A stretch of DNA of 64,000 nucleotides from CAVZOY01 sp963777095 (GCA_963777095.1 CAVZOY010000004.1:310001-374000), one strand, 5' to 3'; positions 15,509-26,140 are shown, numbered from the stretch's first letter. Numbers and translations are program-made. Notes: generated by a model from the sequence alone, not told the origin.

Positions 15509-17671
15509 TCAATCCGGAGGGCTGCTCGTGAGGACGACGAGCTGCTGGGTGGCGCGGGTCATCGCGACGTAGCGGTCGACCGCCCCCTCGATGCCCGTGC
15601 CGAAGTCCTCGGGGTCGACGAGCACGACCAGGTCGAACTCGAGCCCCTTGGCCAGCTCCGGGGTCAGCGACCGGACGCGCGGCGTCCCCCGGAACGGAGG
15701 GTCGCCGATGACGCAGGCGATCCCCTCGCCCTCGGCGTGCTCGGTGCGCCACGCGGCGAGGATCGCATCCCGCTCCGACACGGACGCGTGCACGACCGGG
15801 ATCCCGTTGCTGCGGATCGAGGTCGGCACGTTGGCGTCCGGGAGCACCGCCCGGATGACCGGCTCGGCCTCCGCCATGACCTCGGCCGGCGTCCGGTAGT
15901 TGATGGTCAGGGTGGCCAGGTCGACGCGGTCGAGCCCGATCCGCTCCAGCCGTTCCTGCCACGACTCGGGAAACCCGTGCCGGGCCTGCGCGCGGTCGCC
16001 GACGATGGTGAAGCTGCGGGACGGGCAGCGCAGCAGCAGCATCTGCCACTCGGCGTCGGTCAGCTCCTGCGCCTCGTCCACGACGACGTGCGCGAACGGG
16101 CCGGCGAGGCGGTCCGGATCCGCGGTCGGCAGCGCCGCCTCGTCGACCAGGGCGTCCCGGAGGTCCTGATGGCGCAGGGTCGTCATCAGCAGCAGCTCGG
16201 AGTCGTCGGCCGCGATGAGTTCGTCGATGACGCCGGCCATGCGCTCGCGCTCGGCGGCGACGGTCGCCTCCTGCCGGCGTCTGCGCCGCGACGTCTCCGG
16301 ATCGCCGAGTCGCTGCCGTGCGGCGTCCAGCAGCGGGAGGTCGGACACCGTCCAGGCGGAGGCGTCCGCGCGTTGCAGCGTGCGGACGTCGTCCGGGCCG
16401 AGCCAGGGAGCGCACCTGCGCAGGTAGGCGGGGACCGACCACAGGTCTCCGACGAGGTCGGGCGCATCGAGCAGCGGCCACGCCCGGTTGAACGTCGTGA
16501 GGAGCTCCCTGTTCTGCTGCAGCGACTTGCGCAGCAGCTCGTCGTCCTCGTCGCCGTCGTACTTGTCCACCAGCATCGTGAGCAGCTCGTCCCAGATCTG
16601 GTCGCGCCCCTCGTTGTGCGGGGTTCCGGGGTCCGGCGCCGCGAACGCCTCGGCCCACTCGTCGGCGCTCAGCCAGATGTCGGCCGAGTCGGTCTCGACC
16701 GTCATCCCCGTGGCGGGCGGCTCCTCGTAGAACCGGACCGCCGTCTCGATCGCCGTCCCCACGTCCAGCGACGACTTGAGGCGGGCGACGTCCGGGTCCG
16801 TCTCGATGCCGGCCGCGGCTCCTTCGGGGACGAGGTCCCGCAGGGTGCAGGTCGGCACCCCCTCCTCGCCGAGGCTGGGGAGGACGTCGGCGACGTAGGC
16901 GAGGTAGGGCTCGTGCGGGCCGACGAACAGCACGCCGCCCCGGTGGGAATCGAGGCGTGAGTCGGCGTAGAGCAGGTACGCGGCGCGGTGGAGGGCGACG
17001 ACGGTCTTGCCCGTGCCGGGCCCGCCGTCGACCACCAGGGCGCCGGAGGATCCCGCGCGGATGATGGCGTCCTGGTCGGCCTGGATGGTGCCGAGCACGT
17101 CCCGCATCCGCGCCGAGCGGTTGGTGCCCAGGCTGGCGATGAAGGCGGACTGGTCGTCGAGCGCGGCATGCCCCTCGAACCCGTCCGGGGTGAACACCTC
17201 GTCCCAGTAGTCCTTGATCCGCCCGCGGGTCCAGCGGTACCGGCGGCGGCTCGCCAGGCCCATCGGGTTCGCGTGGGTGGCTCCGAAGAACGGCTCGGCC
17301 GCGGGGGAGCGCCAGTCCAGCAGCAGTCGACGGCCGGCGCTGTCGGTGAGACCGAGTCGTCCGACGTACACGGGTTCGGCGTCGTCCGTGCCGACCATGC
17401 GGCCGAGACACAGGTCCAGGCCGAAGCGACGCAGGGTGCGCAGGCGGGCGTTCAGCCGGTGGACCTCGAGGTCCCGGTCCAGGGCCTCCTGGCCGATGCC
17501 GCCGGGTGCCTTGCGCTCCGCGTCGAGGCGATCGGACAGGTCGGTGATCGACTGCTGGAGGCTCTCCGCGATGGCCGCGAAGTGCCGCTCGTCGGCGGCG
17601 ATCAGCGCCGGGTCGGCCTTGCGGCCGAGGTCGGAGGGAAGGTCGAACGCGCTGGTGGGAAGAGAGGTCAC
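15509..17671 (-). CDS. helR: RNA polymerase recycling motor ATPase HelR
   Basis: This 720-residue SF1 helicase-like ATPase belongs to the HelD/HelR group, which pries apart stalled RNA polymerase and, for HelR, displaces bound rifamycin and gives tolerance. The N-terminus TSAFDLPSDLGRKADPALIA followed by ADERHFAAIAESLQQSI and the coiled-coil arm (about 20-80) are typical of HelR. Walker A GGPGTGKT is at 216-223, a Walker B/DEAQ-type motif VVVDEAQE sits near 525, and C-terminal helicase motifs include LTINYRTPAEVM and YVAMTRATQQLVVL. The start is a GTG at 17669-17671. I looked for the rifamycin-associated inverted repeat that controls known helR genes in the 110 bases upstream and did not see it. 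Confidence 0.93.
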   Translation of the reverse strand: MTSLPTSAFDLPSDLGRKADPALIAADERHFAAIAESLQQSITDLSDRLDAERKAPGGIGQEALDRDLEVHRLNARLRTLRRFGLDLCLGRMVGTDDAEPVYVGRLGLTDSAGRRLLLDWRSPAAEPFFGATHANPMGLASRRRYRWTRGRIKDYWDEVFTPDGFEGHAALDDQSAFIASLGTNRSARMRDVLGTIQADQDAIIRAGSSGALVVDGGPGTGKTVVALHRAAYLLYADSRLDSHRGGVLFVGPHEPYLAYVADVLPSLGEEGVPTCTLRDLVPEGAAAGIETDPDVARLKSSLDVGTAIETAVRFYEEPPATGMTVETDSADIWLSADEWAEAFAAPDPGTPHNEGRDQIWDELLTMLVDKYDGDEDDELLRKSLQQNRELLTTFNRAWPLLDAPDLVGDLWSVPAYLRRCAPWLGPDDVRTLQRADASAWTVSDLPLLDAARQRLGDPETSRRRRRQEATVAAERERMAGVIDELIAADDSELLLMTTLRHQDLRDALVDEAALPTADPDRLAGPFAHVVVDEAQELTDAEWQMLLLRCPSRSFTIVGDRAQARHGFPESWQERLERIGLDRVDLATLTINYRTPAEVMAEAEPVIRAVLPDANVPTSIRSNGIPVVHASVSERDAILAAWRTEHAEGEGIACVIGDPPFRGTPRVRSLTPELAKGLEFDLVVLVDPEDFGTGIEGAVDRYVAMTRATQQLVVLTSSPPD

Positions 17672-17783
17672 GGCATCAGCTCCGATCTGAGATCCGCGAC
17701 CTTAGAACGAAAAATCGAAGCTCATGAGAACGGCCGAAAACTGCTACAAAGGACATGGCGGGGTTGCTCCGGCGCCCCTCCGG

Positions 17784-18869
17784 CTACCACTCCGGCGAGC
17801 TCGAGGGGTGGTGCTCCCGCAGCGGACGTTCGGGACGTCGCACGTCGTACGCCAGCTGCTCCAGGATCGCCGCGGCCGCTTCGGGGTCCTCGCGGATGGT
17901 GCGCCGCAGCTCCTTCGTGCCTGGCCCGTGCCGCTCCAGCCGGCGGCGTGCGTCCTTGAGATGCGCCGGCCACAGCACCTGGACGGCGGCATTGAGGTGC
18001 GCGCCGAGGATGATCGCCAGCCCGATCGCGAACGTCGCCAGGAGCAGCGCGATCGGCGCGGCGAGTGCACCGTAGGTGACGCCGGCCGCGGTCACCGAGT
18101 CGAGGTAGACCCGCAGCAGCCACGTCCCGAGGAAGAACACGGCGACCGCAAGCAGGGCACCCGGCAGCCCGCGGCGCCAAGGCGGCTTCAGCGGCAGCGC
18201 CACCTTGTACAGAGTTGTCAGGGCGAGCAGCAGCACCACGGCGATCCCCGGGTAGAACAGCCACTCGACGATCTTGCCGCTCCCGGCCTCCCAGGCGTCG
18301 GGCAGCAGGGGGATCAGGCGACCTGGGCCCAGGGTCACCAGCGGGATGGCGAGGATGCCGGTGCCCAGCGCGACGACGTACAGGAGGATCGCGAGGACGC
18401 GCTGCCACACGAGGTTGCGCAGCTCGTACTGGTCGTGCGCCCGCGTGATGCCGTCGACGAACGCGGCCATCGCCGACGACCCCGACCACAGGCTGATCAG
18501 GAAACCCACCGAGATGACGCCGGCGGGGGCGGCGCCCAGCACGTCCTGCACGGTCGGCGTGATGATCTCGTCGAGTGCCTGCTCGCTGAACAGTCCGCCG
18601 GCGATCTCCAGCACCCATTCCTCGACCGCCACCGCCGTCTCCGGGCCGAACAGCCCGTCCACGTATCCGAGCGTGGCGAACAGGCCGAGCAGCAGGGGCG
18701 GCAGGGACAGCGTCTGCCAGAACGCCGCGGCCGCCGCCTCGCTGAAGATGTCGTCGTTCCAGGCGTTCGTGACCGTGCGGGTGAGCAGACGGCGGGCGGC
18801 CCCGCGCCCTCGTCCGGGCGTGGCAGCAGGAGCGTCGTGCACCTCCGGCCGGCTCGCCTGATCGGTCAC
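17784..18869 (-). CDS. YihY/BrkB-family inner membrane protein
   Basis: A 361-residue protein of the YihY/virulence factor BrkB family (once misnamed RNase BN). Six or more membrane segments follow an N-terminal cytoplasmic tail, with the family-typical ARRLLTRTVTNAWNDDIFS and AAAAFWQTLSLPPLLLGLFA, then SLWSGSSAMAAFVDGITRAH. Later segments include LALTTLYKVALPLKPPWRRG and VTYGALAAPIALLLATFAIG. The C-terminal 70 residues are charged and cytoplasmic. The physiological role of the family is not firmly known. The start is a GTG at 18869. It is transcribed towards helR with a gap of about 110 bases and probably has its own promoter. Confidence 0.9.
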   Translation of the reverse strand: MTDQASRPEVHDAPAATPGRGRGAARRLLTRTVTNAWNDDIFSEAAAAAFWQTLSLPPLLLGLFATLGYVDGLFGPETAVAVEEWVLEIAGGLFSEQALDEIITPTVQDVLGAAPAGVISVGFLISLWSGSSAMAAFVDGITRAHDQYELRNLVWQRVLAILLYVVALGTGILAIPLVTLGPGRLIPLLPDAWEAGSGKIVEWLFYPGIAVVLLLALTTLYKVALPLKPPWRRGLPGALLAVAVFFLGTWLLRVYLDSVTAAGVTYGALAAPIALLLATFAIGLAIILGAHLNAAVQVLWPAHLKDARRRLERHGPGTKELRRTIREDPEAAAAILEQLAYDVRRPERPLREHHPSSSPEW

Positions 18870-18929
18870 GGACTCAGCATGGTCCGCGCGGGGCGACGCC
18901 GCTGGGCGATGACCGCGGGATCTCGCGAC

Positions 18930-19859
18930 TCAGAGGTCCGGGCGCAGCCGCGCCCGGACCGCCGACGCCGCGCAGGCGACCACGACCAGCGCCGGGACAG
19001 CGACCGATGCCCCGAGAGGCTCGCCGAGCAGCAGCGCCGCCCATCCGAGCGACAGCACGGGCTGGACCAGTTGCACCTGGCTCACCTGGGCCATCGGGCC
19101 GATCGCCAGCCCGCGGTACCAGGCGAAGAAGCCGAGGAACATGCTGATTCCCGACAGGTAGGCGAAGGCGACCCAGGCCGCCGGGCCCACGCTCGCCAGG
19201 TCGCCGCGAGGTGCCAGGGCCGTGAGGGCGGTCATGAGCGGCAGCGCCAGCAGCAACGCCCAGCAGATGGTCTGCCAGGAGCCCAGCGTGCGGGCGAGGA
19301 GGCCGCCCTCCGCGTAGCCGATCGCGCCGAGCAGCACCGCGACCAGGAGCCAGCCGTCGGCCGGCCGGACGGTGCCGAGCCCACCGGCGGCGTACGCGAT
19401 GAAGAGGACGACCGCTGCCGCGCCGGCGAGCGACCACGCCCAGAAGCGCCCCGGCACCCGCTCGTGCGTCCGGACGACGGAGACGGCCGCCGTCGCCGCC
19501 GGCAGCAGGCCGATCACCACCGCCGCGTGGCTCGCGGGGACCTCGGTCAGTGCGGCCGACGTGCAGAGCGGAAAGCCTGCGACCACGCCGCCGCCCACGA
19601 CGCCCAGCCGCAGCAGCTCCGTGCCGCGCGGCAGGCGTGGACGGATCGCCAGCAGGACGACGCCGGCGAGGAGGCCGGCTCCGACGGCCCGGCCCGCGCC
19701 GACGACGGTGGGGTCGAGGTCGTGGACGGCGACCCTCGTCAGCGGAACGGTCAGCGAGAACGCCAGGACGCCGAGAGCGCACCAGCCGAGCCCTGCGCGG
19801 GTGACGCCGGCCGAAAGCGGCGCGGGCAAGGGGGCGATAGCGCTATCGTGTGCCGACAT
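18930..19859 (-). CDS. EamA/RhtA-type drug/metabolite exporter
   Basis: A 309-residue transporter with ten hydrophobic segments arranged as two EamA repeats (for example ALGVLAFSLTVPLTRVAVHD in the first half and YLSGISMFLGFFAWYRGLAI in the second), the fold of metabolite exporters of the DMT superfamily. The ATG at 19857-19859 shares bases with the ATG of the divergent MocR gene. An in-frame TTG at 19827-19829, just beyond the palindrome, is a serious alternative start and would leave all ten segments intact. The divergent pairing with a PLP-type regulator suggests export of an amino-acid-like or pyridoxal-related compound under its control; that is inference. Confidence 0.85.
   Translation of the reverse strand: MSAHDSAIAPLPAPLSAGVTRAGLGWCALGVLAFSLTVPLTRVAVHDLDPTVVGAGRAVGAGLLAGVVLLAIRPRLPRGTELLRLGVVGGGVVAGFPLCTSAALTEVPASHAAVVIGLLPAATAAVSVVRTHERVPGRFWAWSLAGAAAVVLFIAYAAGGLGTVRPADGWLLVAVLLGAIGYAEGGLLARTLGSWQTICWALLLALPLMTALTALAPRGDLASVGPAAWVAFAYLSGISMFLGFFAWYRGLAIGPMAQVSQVQLVQPVLSLGWAALLLGEPLGASVAVPALVVVACAASAVRARLRPDL
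19835..19848. promoter_or_regulatory. Perfect palindrome at the shared start region of the EamA and MocR genes
   Basis: CGATAGCGCTATCG is a perfect 14-base palindrome. On the plus strand its right half gives TATCGT (19844-19849), a -10-like box ending 8 bases before the MocR ATG, implying a leaderless transcript. On the minus strand its left half gives TATCGC, 5 bases before an in-frame TTG of the EamA gene. The likely roles are two overlapping divergent promoters and a MocR operator. Confidence 0.6.
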
Positions 19860-21270
19860 GACCGACGATAGCAGCGCCCGCCGGGTCGCGGCCGTCGTCC
19901 GCACGCTCGTGTCCGAGCTGGCGCCCGGTACCCGGCTGCCGTCGACGCGCGAGCTGTCCCGCGCGCACGGGGTCGGGCCGGTCACCGTGCAGCGCGCCGT
20001 CGCCGCGCTGGTCTCCGAGGGGCGGATCGAGACGCGGCCCGGCGTGGGCAACTTCGTCTCCGCCCCGCGCGTGCACCGGCGCCGGGACGTGAGCTGGCAG
20101 GCCGCCGCCCTCGGGCCGCCCCGGCCGGGCGTTCCGGAGCAGGCCGGCTCGGGACTCCGGGGCGTGCCGGACGACACGATCGCGCTGCACAGCGGCTATC
20201 CGCTCCCCGCGCTGCAGGCCGGCTCGCTCGTCGCGTCGGCGTTCGCCCGCGCTGTCAAGGACCCGGCCGCCGCACGACCGGCCCCCAGCATGGGCCTGCC
20301 GTCGCTCCGGCACCTGTTCGCCGACGAGCTCGCCGGCGCGGCCGGGTGCGACGTGGTCGCGGACGACGTGCTGGTGACGTCCGGCGGTCAGGCCGCGCTC
20401 GTCGCGGCGTTCAGGGGGCTGGCGCGGCCGGGCGACACCGTGGTGATGGAGTCGCCGACGTTCTGGGGTGCGATCGCCGCGGCGGCCGAGGCGGGACTCA
20501 CCGTCGTTCCCGTCGCCTCGCGCCCCGACGGCCCGGACCCCGCCGAGCTCGAGCGGGTGCTGGCGATGCACGGCGCGCGGGTCGTCTACGCGCAACCGGC
20601 CTGGCACAACCCGACCGGCGCCACGTGGAGCCCGGCCGTCCGCGCGGCCGTGCTCGACATCCTTGCCGCCTCCGGTGCCTTCCTGGTCGAGGACGACTGG
20701 GCGCGCGATCTGGCGATCGAGGGCCGGTCGCCCGCGCCGCTGGTCTGCGCCGATCCCGACGGGCACGTCGTCCACATCCGCTCGCTGACGAAGAGCATGG
20801 CGTCCAGCGTCCGGGTCGCGGCACTCGTGGCCCGAGGTCCCGCGATGCAGCGCATCCGCACCAGCCGCTGGGCGGCCGACCTGTACGTCTCGCCGGTGCT
20901 GCAGCTGACCGCGGCGTCCGTCCTCGCCGCTCCGGCGTGGGAGCGCCACCTCGCGCGGCTGCGCCGCGAGCTCCTCGTCCGCCGCGACGCACTGGTGGCG
21001 GCCGTGCGCGAGCAGGTGCTCCTCGCCGACCTGCCGGCGGTTCCGCGGGGCGGGCTGTCGCTCTGGATCCGCCTGCCTCCGGGCGCCGACGCGCTGTCCG
21101 TCGCGGCGCGGTGCCTCCAGGACGGGCTGGCGGTGTCCGCCGGCGACGAGTGGTTCCCGGCCGAACCCGACGGCCCGTACCTGCGGCTGGGCTACGCGGC
21201 CGCGCCGCCGGACCAGTTCGAGCGGGCGGCCCAGATCCTCGGCCGGGTGCTCGGAGGCACTCAGCCGTAG
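19858..21270 (+). CDS. MocR-family regulator: GntR-type HTH fused to PLP-dependent aminotransferase domain
   Basis: A 470-residue protein. Residues 5-70 are a GntR winged helix (PGTRLPSTRELSRAHGVGPV, TVQRAVAALVSEGRIETRPG). From about 100 onwards comes a fold-type I aminotransferase domain that normally senses PLP or a PLP-bound amino compound. The hallmarks are TSGGQAALVAAFRGL, NPTG at 251-254, the Asp in EDDWARD at 278-284 and the Schiff-base Lys about 312 in RSLTKSMASS. Such proteins usually regulate an adjacent divergent gene, here the EamA exporter, and themselves. The ATG at 19858 overlaps the exporter start codon. No enzymatic role is implied by the family. Confidence 0.9.
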   Translation: MTDDSSARRVAAVVRTLVSELAPGTRLPSTRELSRAHGVGPVTVQRAVAALVSEGRIETRPGVGNFVSAPRVHRRRDVSWQAAALGPPRPGVPEQAGSGLRGVPDDTIALHSGYPLPALQAGSLVASAFARAVKDPAAARPAPSMGLPSLRHLFADELAGAAGCDVVADDVLVTSGGQAALVAAFRGLARPGDTVVMESPTFWGAIAAAAEAGLTVVPVASRPDGPDPAELERVLAMHGARVVYAQPAWHNPTGATWSPAVRAAVLDILAASGAFLVEDDWARDLAIEGRSPAPLVCADPDGHVVHIRSLTKSMASSVRVAALVARGPAMQRIRTSRWAADLYVSPVLQLTAASVLAAPAWERHLARLRRELLVRRDALVAAVREQVLLADLPAVPRGGLSLWIRLPPGADALSVAARCLQDGLAVSAGDEWFPAEPDGPYLRLGYAAAPPDQFERAAQILGRVLGGTQP

Positions 21271-21387
21271 GCGCGAAAGGCCAGCTGCCGGGCCAGGTGC
21301 TGGACCTGCACGAGTGGGCACCGGCATCGGCATCGTCCTCGCCACGAGCGCCGTCGAGCGACGACCGACCGGTGCGGAACCCGAGGG

Positions 21388-24300
21388 TCAGTCGGCGACG
21401 GGCGCCGGCAGGACGCGGAACCGCACCGCCGTCCCGCCGTCCGGCTCGGGGTGCTCGACCTCGACGTCCGTGGCGAGCCGGCGGATCAGCGCCAGCCCGC
21501 GCCCGCGCGAGCCGCTGTCGGCCGGCGGCGGGCGCCACGCGCCGTGGTCGCGGACGACGACCTCGATCGAGCCGTCGTCCGCCCGGGTCAGGGAGTAGTC
21601 GACGAGGCCGGCCGGCCCGGTGCCGTAGGCGTGCTCGACGGCGTTGGCGGCCGCCTCGTTGATGGCCAGCAGCAGGTCGTCGGTGGTCTCGTCGTCGAGC
21701 GCCGATGCGTACGCCCACGTGCGCACTGCCCGGCGGATGGCGGCCAGCTGCTCCGGCTGCGCCGGGCAGGTCTCGGCCAGCGGCAGCGGCAGCAGCCGGG
21801 CCAGCACCATGGCCACGTCGTCGGGCTGGTCGGTGTCGGCCAGCAGATCCCGCAGCAGTGCGGTCGCGAGCCGCTCGGGATCGAGGTGGGAGAGCCGGTC
21901 CGCGGCCTTGACCAGCCGCTGCAGCCCGGCGTCGAGGTCCTCGCCGCGTCGCTCGACCAGACCGTCGGTGAACAGCACGAGGCAGCTGCCGGGGCCGATC
22001 GGCAGCGTCCCCTCCGTGTACGGACGGCGGCCGGGGACGCCGAGCACCGTGCCCGAACCGGCGCCGTCGAGCAGCTCCGCACCCTCCGGGGCGAGCAGCA
22101 GGGGCGGCAGGTGGCCGGCGCGGGCCCACGTCACCTCGCCGCGCTCGCGGTCGACCACCAGGCACGCCGCGGTGGACGCCGTCGACCCCGGCAGCCGGGC
22201 GGCGAAGCGGTCCAGCAGCTCGAGCGCATCGGCGGGGGAGCTGCCCTGCAGCAGCGCGGTCGACAGGGCGCTGCGCAGCTGTCCCATGACCGCCGCGGCG
22301 GCCGGTCCCTGACCGACGACGTCGCCCACGGCGATCGCCACGCGGTGCTCGTCGAGCTCGATCAGGTCGTACCAGTCGCCGCCGGCCCGCGTGCCCTCGG
22401 CGCCCGGCAGGTACCGCGCGGCCAACGCCAGCCGGTCGACAGTCGGCAGCGCCTGCGGGAGCAGGTTGCGCTGCAGCGTCTCGGCGATCCGCTGCTCCGA
22501 TCGGTAGAGCCGCGCGCGGTCGAGGGCCTGCGCGCACTGCTCGGCCACGGCGAGCAGCATCTCCCGCTCGGTCGGGATCATCCGGCGGGTCTGCCGGTAG
22601 CCGAGCCCGATCACGCCCACCGTGCGTCCGGCCGCGATGAGCGGGAGGGCGACGGTGGCCGCGATGCCGATGTCGCCCATCTCCCGGGCGACGTCGGACA
22701 GCGCGCGCACCTCGGGGTCGTCCCGGTCGTGGACGTCCTCGATCCACACGGGGCCGTCGCTGGTTGACCGCCGCGGTCACCGGCGCGGTGGAGCTCAACG
22801 GCACCGACGTCCAGGCCGCGCCCGAGCCCTCGGGCAGGCCGGAGAGCGCCAGCGCCGTCAACGAGCGGTGGTGCCGGTCGACCTCGAAGACGCCGAGCTC
22901 CGGCGTCTCGCCGATGAGGCGGCGCACCTGCGCTGCGGTCACGGCGGCCACCTGCAGCGGGGTCGTCGCCGCCGACAGCTCCGCCGTCGCCTGCTGCAGC
23001 AGCGCCAGCCTGCCCGCGCTGGCCCGCTCCTCGACCAGGAGCAGCGCGTTGTCCAGAGCGAGCGCCGCCCGGGAGGCGAACTCCTCGACCAGGACGCGGT
23101 CGTCCTCGTTGTACTCGGGTGCGTCGGCCCGCCGGCCGAGGCCCAGCACCGCCAGCATGCGGCCGCGCGCGGAGAGCGGCACGACCAGCGCCGACCGCAC
23201 GGCGATCAGCCGCTGCAACGAGGCGTGGTCCGGGTCGGACGCGGCCCGGCCCTGCGGACGCCAGGTCGGGAATTCGCTGGTGCAGCACCGCGCGCCCGTC
23301 GACCGGAAGCGGCCCCAGGTCGGTCTGCGGGGGGAGCGCGCCCAGTGCCGATTCGGCGGCCGGGTCCGCGGCCGCGACCGCGGCGATGCGCATGGCGCCG
23401 TCGTCGTCCACCCGGCGGACCGTGCACAGGTCGGCCAGCCGCCGGTCGACCGTCAGCCGCGCGAGGCCGGCGCAGCTGACCCTCGACATCTGTCTCCTCG
23501 TCGAGCGCCGCGCCGAGCGAGGCCAGCAGCGCCTGCCGCTCGCTCTCCCGGAACTGCGCGTTGATGTCGGTGCACGTGCCGACGAAGCCGACGACCTTCT
23601 GCCCGCTGCCGATGGGCACCGCGCGCTCGAGGAACCAGTGGTAGGCGCCGTCCCCGCGCCGCAGCCGGAACTCGACCTCCCAGCCGGACCGCTTCTTGAC
23701 GGCGTCCGACACCGCCGTCGTGTAGCGCGCCCGGTCGTCGGGGTGCAGACCGGTCTCCCACCCGCTGCCGAGCTCGCCGCTGACGTCGCGACCGGTGAAC
23801 TGCCGCCAGCCCTGGTTGATCAACGTCCGGCCGCCGGCCGCGTCGGCGACCCAGATGAGCGCGGGGGCGAGGTCGGCCATGGCCGTGAAGCGCTCCTCGG
23901 CCTCCCGCCGCACCTGCCCGAGCCGCAGGTGCGCACCCACGCGCGCGAGCAGCTCCTCCGCGGAGAACGGCTTGACCAGGTAGTCGTCGGCGCCGGCGGA
24001 GAGGCCCTCCACGGCCGCCTCCTGACCGGCCCGCGCGGAGAGCATGACCACCGGCACCCGCGCCGTCCGCGGGTCGCCGCGCAGCGCGGCCAGCAGCTGC
24101 ATGCCGTCGAGCTCCGGCATCATCACGTCGCTGACGACGAGGTCCGGCGGGTCCGCGAGGGCCTGGTCCAGCGCCTCGCGCCCGTTCGACGCGAGCGTGA
24201 CGTCGTAGCGGGAGCTCAGCAGGCGCCGCACGTACTCGCGCATGTCGGCGTTGTCGTCGGCGACGAGCACGCGGCCGGCCACCGCCGGCGGCTCGGCGAC

Positions 24301-26140
24301 GGCGTCGGCCGGCGCGGGTGCGGCCTCGGCGGCCTCCTCGCCGCCGGGCAGCCAGCGCAGCGCCTCGGTGACGAACGGCTGGGCGGCGGGGGAGACGGCG
24401 ATCTCCCCGGCCGCCGGGACGATGTGGTCGGCCGGCAGGTGGGCGGTGCCCGTCGGCAGGGTGACGACGAAGCGCGTGCCCTCGCCCACCGTGCTCTCGG
24501 CCATGACGGTGCCGCCGTGCAGCGCGACCAGTTCGGTGACCAGCGCCAGGCCGATGCCGCTGCCCTCGCCGGAGCGCGACCGCGCGCCCTCGACGCGGTG
24601 GAAGCGCTCGAACAGCCGCGGCAGCTCGTCGGCCGGGATGCCGGTGCCGGTGTCGGCCACGGTGAGCACGGCGGCGCCGTCGCCGTCCCGGAGCGAGACG
24701 GTGACCCCGCCGTCGAAGGTGTGCTTCAGCGCGTTGGACAGCAGGTTGAGGACGACCTTCTCCCACATGTCCCGGTCGACGTGGACGTGCTCGCCGAGTG
24801 GGGGACAGTCGACGGTGAAGGTCAGCCCGGCGCGCTCGAACGCGGAGCGGAACACGCTGGCCAGCTCGGCGGTGAACGCCCCGAGCGGGACCGGCTCGAA
24901 CCGGGCGGTGATCCGGCCGGCCTGCAGCCGGGAGTAGTCCAGCAGCGTGTTGACCAGCTTGCCCAGCCGCTGCGCGTTGCGGTGGACGGTCTCGATCTCC
25001 TGGTGCAGCCGGGTGTCGGCCTGCACGACGGGTGCGGCGCGCAGCTCGTCGACCGGGCCCATGATCAGCGTCAGCGGCGTCCGGAACTCGTGGCTGACGT
25101 TGGAGAAGAAGTCCGTCTTCGCGCGGTCGAGCTCGGCGAGCGCCTCGGCCCGCCGGCGCTCGGCCTCGTAGCTGCCGGCGTTGGCCAGCCCGGAGCCGAT
25201 CTGGCCGGCGAGCAGCTCGAGGAAGCCGCGGTAGTCCTCGTCGTACGGCCGGAACGGGTTGAGCCCCACGACCAGGAAGCCGGCGGTGTCGCCGGGCTGC
25301 CCGCCACCGAAGGGCAGCAGCGCGGCCTGGTCCGGCGGGCGCTGCCACGCCCCGCCGGGCAGGTCGGCCGCGCAGCTCGCCGAGATCGACGACGGCCGGG
25401 CGTCCGTTGCGCAGGTCGGCGACGGGCCAGCGGGCACCGTCGCCGCCGGCGGGGAGGACGTCGAGCCCGACGGACGTGCGCGTGACGCCGCCGCTCGCAC
25501 CGCCGAGGCGGGCGGTGCCGTCGTCGCCGAAGCGGTAGGTCAGCGTGAACGGCAGGTCGTGCCGGTTGCGGCCGAGCTGGGTGGCCACGGCGTCCAGCAC
25601 CTGCTGCTCGGAGCGGGTCTCGGCGACCGCCGCGGCGAGGTCGCGCAGCGTGCTCATCCGTCGTTCGCCGAGCACGCGGCCGGTGTTCTCGGTGACCACG
25701 CAGAGCATCCCCTGCGTCCGGCCGGTCTCGTCGGCCAGCGGGCTGTAGGAGAACGTGTGGTAGCTCTCCTCGGGATAGCCGCTGCGCTCGAGGAACAGCA
25801 GCAGGTCCTCGTCCCAGGTGGCGATGCCGGTCTCGAGCACCGACCGGATCCGCGGGCCGATGTCGGGCCAGATCTCCGCCCACACCTCGCGCGCCGGCCG
25901 GCCCAGCGCCCACGGGTGCTTGGCCTGCAGCGTGTCCCGGTGGTAGGCGTCGTTGTAGAACATCGTGAGCTCGGGACCCCACGCCATCCACATGGAGAAC
26001 CGTGAGGTCAGCAGCACGCGCACGATGCCGCGCAGCGCCTCCGGCCACGTCTCCGGCGGGCCGACGGCGGTGGCGGCCCAGTCGAGCCCGGCCATCGTCC
26101 GGGCCAGTTCGCCGGTCGGGGGGAAGGGCGTCGCCGTCAC
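21388..26140 (-). CDS. Giant hybrid signalling protein: PAS/GAF - histidine kinase - receiver - PAS/GAF - SpoIIE phosphatase - RsbW-like ATPase (frameshifted)
   Basis: About 1580 residues after repairing four single-base breaks (near 25380, 23480, 23275 and 22755, each explained by one extra G or C). The order is: a PAS-like sensor (SMWMAWGPELTMFYNDAYHR); a GAF region; a HisKA box, DFFSNVSHEFRTPLTLIMGP, with the phospho-His; HATPase boxes (LLSNALKHT, DTGTGIP, GSGIGLALV); a receiver VLVADDNADMREYV to VVSDVMMPELDG with Lys in DDYLVKPFS; a PAS domain (NQGWRQFTGRD); and two GAF segments. A PP2C/SpoIIE phosphatase follows (GGDWYDLIELDEHRVAIAVG, LVLFTDGLVERRG), then an anti-sigma-type HATPase at the C-terminus (INEAAANAVEHAYG, GRGLALIRRLA). 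It plausibly links a phosphorelay to sigma-factor partner switching. Confidence 0.88.

Noticed and set aside
13005..15572. 855-codon plus-strand open frame opposite the carboxylase
   Set aside because: Low-complexity Arg/Asp/Gly composition with no motifs; the minus strand encodes an intact biotin carboxylase over the same bases.
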